NCBI GenBank assembly: GCA_947630155.1
Contig: CANRGM010000015.1
Location: forward strand, 1-19,178
Direction: 5' to 3'
Source of the DNA: an uncultured Clostridia bacterium
GTDB taxonomy: Bacteria; Bacillota; Clostridia; TANB77; CAG-508
Length of the DNA: 19,178 nucleotides
Shown here: positions 15,802-19,178 of the stretch, piece by piece
Layout: each line of letters opens with the position of its first letter
How positions within the stretch are numbered: position 1 is the first letter of the stretch
Notes under the pieces: generated by a model
The model's database searches: none
What the model was told of the DNA's origin: nothing
The model's input: the letters and a program-made list of their open reading frames with translations, nothing else
Made by a program: the position numbers and the translations under genes

Positions 15802-16683
15802 ATGTTAGAACAGTGTGTAATATGTCCACATAATTGTAAAGTAAACAGACAAAATGGAGAGATAGGTAGGTGCAAATGTAGTGATAAAATAAAAATTGCA
15901 TTAGTATCATTACATAAATTTGAAGAACCTTGTATAAGTGGAAAAAATGGATCTGGTACAATATTTTTTTCGAACTGTAATTTAAATTGTATATTTTGCC
16001 AAAATTATGAAATTAGTCATTTAGGAAAAGGATATGAAATTACAATTTCTGAACTAGCACAGATATTTTTAAAACAGCAAAATAATGGTGCACATAATAT
16101 TAATTTAGTAACTCCAACTATGTATGTGGTTCAAATAATAGAAGCTATAAAAATTGCTAAAAAAAATGGATTAAAAATACCTATTATTTATAATACAAAT
16201 AGTTATGAGAATATAGAAACAATACAAATGTTAGATGGATACATAGATGTGTATTTGCCTGATTTGAAATATTATTCTAATGATTTGTGCAATAAGTATT
16301 CAAAAGTAAATAATTATTTTGAACATGCAAGTAAGTCAATCATGGAAATGTATAAGCAGGTTGGACCACCAGTATTTGACGAAAATGGTCTGATAACAAA
16401 GGGAGTAATAATTAGACATTTAATACTCCCAAATTACATGCAAAACACCAAAAATATTATTAAATGGATTAAAGAACATTTACCAAATGATGTATATGTA
16501 AGCATAATGACACAGTATTTCCCATCATATAAAGCTGTTAATGATGATAAGATAAATAGAAAATTAAATAAAAGGGAATATGATATAATTGAAAATTACA
16601 TATTTATGTTAGGATTAGAAAATGGATATTTACAAGATTTTGTAAAAGATGAAAAAGAGGAAAAATATGTTCCAAATTTTTAA
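15802..16683 (+). CDS. PflX-type radical SAM protein (pyruvate formate-lyase activating enzyme-like)
   Basis: The 293 residues hold the radical SAM cluster motif CNLNCIFC (C59, C63, C66), which binds a 4Fe-4S cluster and S-adenosylmethionine. An extra N-terminal cysteine group (CVICPHNC..GRCKC, residues 5-25) is typical of the PflX group. Later conserved parts are YNTNSYENIETIQMLDGYIDVYLPDLKYY and GVIIRHLILPNYMQNT. PflX proteins resemble glycyl-radical activases but their substrates are unknown. No glycyl-radical enzyme gene adjoins it. AAAGAGATG is the probable ribosome binding region. Confidence 0.88.
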   Translation: MLEQCVICPHNCKVNRQNGEIGRCKCSDKIKIALVSLHKFEEPCISGKNGSGTIFFSNCNLNCIFCQNYEISHLGKGYEITISELAQIFLKQQNNGAHNINLVTPTMYVVQIIEAIKIAKKNGLKIPIIYNTNSYENIETIQMLDGYIDVYLPDLKYYSNDLCNKYSKVNNYFEHASKSIMEMYKQVGPPVFDENGLITKGVIIRHLILPNYMQNTKNIIKWIKEHLPNDVYVSIMTQYFPSYKAVNDDKINRKLNKREYDIIENYIFMLGLENGYLQDFVKDEKEEKYVPNF

Positions 16684-16737
16684 TACAAAATTCACAAAAA
16701 TATGAATGTAAGGAATGCTGAGTATAGTAGGAAAATT

Positions 16738-16796
16738 AGTAAGCTAAATCAAAAGGACATATGGTTTTTTATAAAATCTTCCTTTGATTTAGTTAC
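16738..16796. terminator. Imperfect inverted repeat between convergent genes
   Basis: CTAAATCAAAAGGA (16744-16757) pairs with TCCTTTGATTTAG (16780-16792) with one bulged A. Outer AGTAAG/TTACT extends the stem past a bulge. The loop is about 22 bases and contains six T. It lies between convergent radical SAM and thioesterase genes and may terminate both, although no clean U tract follows. Confidence 0.45.
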
Positions 16797-16848
16797 TTGC
16801 TTATGAAATTTTTTTACAAATCAATTTCTAAGTTAATAGAAATTTAAT

Positions 16849-17571
16849 TTAACGAAACTTAATAATCGAATGTACAACATTTCCATTATTACTTTTTATT
16901 ACAACATAATTATTGTCGTCTTCAAATGAATAGCAAACATTGATTTTATCATCAAGTTTTATCTGATGTTTATATAAAATCTCAAATTCTGTGCAAGAGT
17001 TAAATTCATTTGTATTTCCAGGAAATGCTTCAAGAGCAATATCTACATAACAAAGATTATTCACATGGTTGTTAACATCAATTTCTGATTTCCTTATTTT
17101 GTAATCAAGTATATTCTGATAGTGGTTTGGTTCTTGCATTTTCTCTAATTCAATTATTTTAAAAACAGATTTATTTTCAGGCTTATACTTATTAACAAAT
17201 TCATCCTCAACTTTAGAAACTCTACCTTTAGCAACATCAATTAATACCCATTTTGAAGTTATAAGTGCAATTGTCTCACCTTGAGAGTTTATGACTTCAA
17301 AGTCTCTATAACAATATAATTTTGTATGATGTCTAGCCCAAGTTTTTATTGTGATAATATCTCCATATTTAGGCCTTGAAATAAATTTTACTTTCCAATT
17401 TAGAATAGCCCATGAATAATTTGTTTTATCTATATCAGCTACACCATAACCGATGCTTGCTGAGTGCATTTCAGCTATATCTTCTAAAAGCGAAAGAAAT
17501 CCTTTATTTGTTATGTAAGTATTTTGCCCTAATAAAGATAAAGTGATTTTGAAATTTTCAGTGTAAAACAT
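16849..17571 (-). CDS. Acyl-ACP thioesterase
   Basis: Hydrolyses acyl-acyl carrier protein to release free fatty acids. The 240 residues form the double hotdog of PF01643. The first half has LLEDIAEMHSASIGYGV, SWAILNWKVKFISRPKYGDIITIKTWARH and the strand ending TSKWVLIDVAKGRVSKV. The second half has IRKSEIDVNNHVNNLCYVDIALEAFP, where the Asn and His of NNHVNN are the expected catalytic pair. The length matches bacterial members. GGGAGG lies eight bases before the ATG, and a promoter precedes it. It is monocistronic and divergent from the DUF3006 gene. Confidence 0.93.
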   Translation of the reverse strand: MFYTENFKITLSLLGQNTYITNKGFLSLLEDIAEMHSASIGYGVADIDKTNYSWAILNWKVKFISRPKYGDIITIKTWARHHTKLYCYRDFEVINSQGETIALITSKWVLIDVAKGRVSKVEDEFVNKYKPENKSVFKIIELEKMQEPNHYQNILDYKIRKSEIDVNNHVNNLCYVDIALEAFPGNTNEFNSCTEFEILYKHQIKLDDKINVCYSFEDDNNYVVIKSNNGNVVHSIIKFR

Positions 17572-17594
17572 ATGTGTTACCTCCCTAGAGTTGT

Positions 17595-17623
17595 ATTATA
17601 TATGCTTTTTTGCGAAAAATCAA
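17595..17623 (-). promoter_or_regulatory. Sigma-A-type promoter for the thioesterase gene
   Basis: On the minus strand TTGATT (17623-17618) and a perfect TATAAT (17600-17595) have 17-base spacing, about 24 bases before the start codon. Confidence 0.75.
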
Positions 17624-17709
17624 GATAATATTTAAATTGACAAATTTAGGAAAATATAATAACATTTAAACAGTTAATAATATGGAAAATTAAGAAGAGG
17701 GGGACCAAT

Positions 17710-17947
17710 ATGAATATTGGTGAGGATATGATATTTGTTGTTGATAGATTTGAAGGCGATTTAGCAGTTTGTGAAAACAGAAAAACTCGGAGAAATGGTT
17801 AATATAAATATAGCAGATTTACCAAACAATATTCATGAGGGGGATATATTAAAATACATAAATGATAAGTACGAAATAGATGAAGAAAAAAGAATTGAAA
17901 TAGAAGAAAGATTAAACAATAAGATGAAAAATTTATTTAATAACTAA
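17710..17947 (+). CDS. DUF3006 small protein, complete only across a +1 frame change at CGG
   Basis: From ATG 17710 (AGAGGGGG just upstream) the zero frame reads MNIGEDMIFVVDRFEGDLAVCENRKT and then CGG-AGA-AAT-GGT-TAA, a 30-residue dead end. The +1 frame continues at GGA 17789 as GEMVNINIADLPNNIHEGDILKY..YEIDEEKRIEIEERLNNKMKNLF to a stop at 17945-17947. The joined 78 residues are a textbook DUF3006 protein: VDRFEGD.AVCE, then V-I-LP..EGD.LK, then a charged helix. DUF3006 genes are commonly found beside ComEC-like metallo-hydrolases, and such a gene follows here. The stop overlaps an ATG used by the next frame. Removing one base (17788) would restore one frame. Recoding, fresh mutation or sequence error are all possible. 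Confidence 0.82.
17785..17791 (+). other. Putative +1 frameshift site ACT-CGG-A in the DUF3006 gene
   Basis: Zero-frame codons are AAA ACT CGG AGA AAT GGT TAA. The restored reading is AAA ACT (C)GGA GAA ATG, so CGGA stands for one residue. The arrangement matches the VanW site at 6177-6183, again without an upstream Shine-Dalgarno-like stimulator. Confidence 0.5.
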
Positions 17948-17973
17948 TGATAGGTTATGGGGGGAAAATACAA

Positions 17974-18897
17974 ATGAGTAAAAAAAGATATAACAAAAAT
18001 AGAAATAAGACAATAAGTACAATTGTATCAATAATAGTGTTTATTATAATTGTAGTGTTTAGCAAAGATAGTATATTGAATAATTTTACAGCACAGAGTC
18101 AAGAAGTAGCCAATATACAAGGGTTAGAAAATATTACGGTTCAAACAGGAAGTTCGTGTATATCCAAAATTGATATAAATGAGGATACATTAAGAGTATA
18201 TTATTTTGATATTGGTCAAGCAGATAGTATTTTGATTGTAAATAACGGGGAATCAATGTTAATTGATGCAGGAAATAATGCTGATGGTAATTTAGTAGTT
18301 AATAATTTGCAGAAAATAGGCATTCAAAAATTAACATATCTAGTAGGAACTCATCCACATGAGGATCATATTGGTGGATTAGATGATGTAATTAATAATA
18401 TTGATGTAGGTACTATATTTATGCCAAAAACTACAACTACAACTGCAACTTATGAAGATGTGATAGATGCAATTTCAAATAAAAACCAAAAAATAACAGT
18501 ACCAAATGTTGGAGATAAATTTAGTGTAGGCAATGCACAATGTGAAGTTATGTCTATAGGAGATAATTCAAAGAACTTGAATGAGTGTTCTGTTGTAATA
18601 AGAATGGAATATAACGGAATAAGCTATCTATTTACTGGTGATGCTGAAAAAGAAAATGAAGAACAAAGAACATGGCCACAAACTAATATTTTAAAAGCAG
18701 GTCATCATGGATCTAACACAAGTTCATCTCAGGAGTTCTTAGATCAAGTAAAGCCTAATGTTATAATAATTTCTTGTGGTAAGGATAATGATTATGGACA
18801 TCCTCATAAAGAAACAATGGATAGATATGAGAAGTTGGGAAGTACAATTTATAGGACTGATGAGTGTGGGAATGTGTTGATTACTCAGACTAAATAA
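17974..18897 (+). CDS. ComEC-like metallo-beta-lactamase-fold hydrolase
   Basis: I prefer the ATG at 17974 (307 residues). A GGGGGG tract lies nine bases upstream and the protein then opens with a lysine-rich stretch and a membrane segment (about 14-31). The frame is also open from ATG 17947. The domain has VYYFDIGQADSILI, LIDAGN, the metal motif THPHEDHIGG (H127, H129, D131, H132), FTGDAEKENEE and LKAGHHGSNTSSS, then YGHPHKET. This is the ComEC/Rec2 C-terminal hydrolase without the ComEC channel, exposed outside the membrane. A nuclease or phosphodiesterase role is inferred from the family. It pairs with the DUF3006 gene just upstream. No clear intrinsic terminator follows. Confidence 0.9.
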   Translation: MSKKRYNKNRNKTISTIVSIIVFIIIVVFSKDSILNNFTAQSQEVANIQGLENITVQTGSSCISKIDINEDTLRVYYFDIGQADSILIVNNGESMLIDAGNNADGNLVVNNLQKIGIQKLTYLVGTHPHEDHIGGLDDVINNIDVGTIFMPKTTTTTATYEDVIDAISNKNQKITVPNVGDKFSVGNAQCEVMSIGDNSKNLNECSVVIRMEYNGISYLFTGDAEKENEEQRTWPQTNILKAGHHGSNTSSSQEFLDQVKPNVIIISCGKDNDYGHPHKETMDRYEKLGSTIYRTDECGNVLITQTK

Positions 18898-19004
18898 TGA
18901 ATGTGTTCAAGAAAAAAATCATGGTATTTCTTAACTTGAAAAATTTTTTCAAACACCAAAATTATAACGAGAAATTTTTTAATTAAATTTTTTTAAATTA
19001 AGCA

Positions 19005-19033
19005 TAGACAAAATTGGTAAAGTGTGTTAATAT
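19005..19033 (+). promoter_or_regulatory. Promoter of the tRNA-Leu-like gene
   Basis: TAGACA (19005-19010) and TAATAT (19028-19033) have 17-base spacing, 38 bases before the tRNA 5' end. Confidence 0.5.
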
Positions 19034-19071
19034 GGTAAAGTAGTAAATTTTTATATATGTATAAATACTAT

Positions 19072-19178
19072 GCAGGTGTGGCGGAACTGGCAGACGCACA
19101 TGACTCAAAATCTAAATGGATTTAAAAAATCCTATTTCTTAAAAATACTGATAAATATACAGGTTTAGGTTTTGGTAG
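19072..19178 (+). tRNA. 5' half of tRNA-Leu (apparent anticodon CAA), 3' half not visible
   Basis: The start gives a tRNA-Leu acceptor strand (GCAGGTG), the TG at positions 8-9, and the D-arm GCGGAACTGGCAGACGC. An anticodon stem strand CATGA with loop CTCAAAA follows. The 3' anticodon strand should be TCATG but reads TCTAA. No variable-arm/T-arm/acceptor series (GGTTC.., CACCTGC) appears in the remaining ~60 bases, which instead form a GGATT/AATCC hairpin and AT-rich sequence. Either an intron begins in the anticodon loop and runs past the window edge, or the gene is broken. Confidence 0.6.

Noticed and set aside
1..19178. CRISPR array, transposase or integrase gene
   Set aside because: No regularly spaced direct repeats and no transposase or recombinase motifs were found on either strand.

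Overview
The window comes from a low-GC, spore-forming Firmicute, most likely an uncultured-type Clostridia. The reasons are the very AT-rich coding sequence with AGA-dominated arginine codons, strong AGGAGG-type ribosome binding sites, and spoVS and ytfJ together with the rny-ymdB-spoVS and recA neighbourhood familiar from sporulating Firmicutes.

Layout. (1) 1-4370 is an accessory segment. It holds the tail of an unidentified gene, an internally deleted copy of the 5' end of the downstream D-Ala-D-Ala carboxypeptidase gene, an APH-like kinase, and a three-gene operon (unknown protein, MYG1-type DHH protein, HD phosphohydrolase). (2) 4371-5987 holds the full carboxypeptidase and then a ~260-bp element with ~52-bp nearly perfect terminal inverted repeats. 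(3) 5988-6708 (minus) is a VanW-domain lipoprotein gene broken by a +1 frame change. (4) 6774-10295 holds a bacterial PH-domain protein, rny, ymdB and spoVS, each with recognisable promoters and/or terminators. (5) 10347-14436 holds a membrane-anchored orphan peptide-binding protein, then recA-recX-scpA. (6) 14579-16796 holds a DUF2953 protein and ytfJ, a structured inverted-repeat element, and a PflX-type radical SAM protein. (7) 16849-17571 (minus) is an acyl-ACP thioesterase gene. (8) 17710-18897 holds a DUF3006 gene, also broken by a +1 frame change, and a ComEC-like metallo-beta-lactamase hydrolase. (9) 19005-19178 holds a promoter and the 5' half of a tRNA-Leu whose 3' half is not visible.

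Most interesting signal. Two unrelated genes (VanW, DUF3006) each need exactly one +1 shift to restore a complete, family-like protein. In both, the zero-frame codon at the break is CGG followed by A (CGGA), with a zero-frame stop 2-4 codons later. By my reading CGG occurs in frame nowhere else in about 4,800 other codons of the window, except twice in the accessory kinase. This fits programmed +1 frameshifting, or four-base reading, at CGG in this lineage. Two independent frameshift mutations or assembly errors remain possible, and the kinase is counter-evidence unless it is a recent foreign arrival.

How the genes work together. The core is housekeeping and sporulation: RNA turnover (RNase Y), cyclic-nucleotide or RNA signalling (YmdB), spore development (SpoVS, YtfJ), recombination and SOS (RecA, RecX), chromosome condensation (ScpA) and cell-wall maturation (carboxypeptidase). 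The accessory kinase/unknown/DHH/HD group has the look of a nucleotide- or RNA-processing cassette. Its function cannot be read from the sequence.
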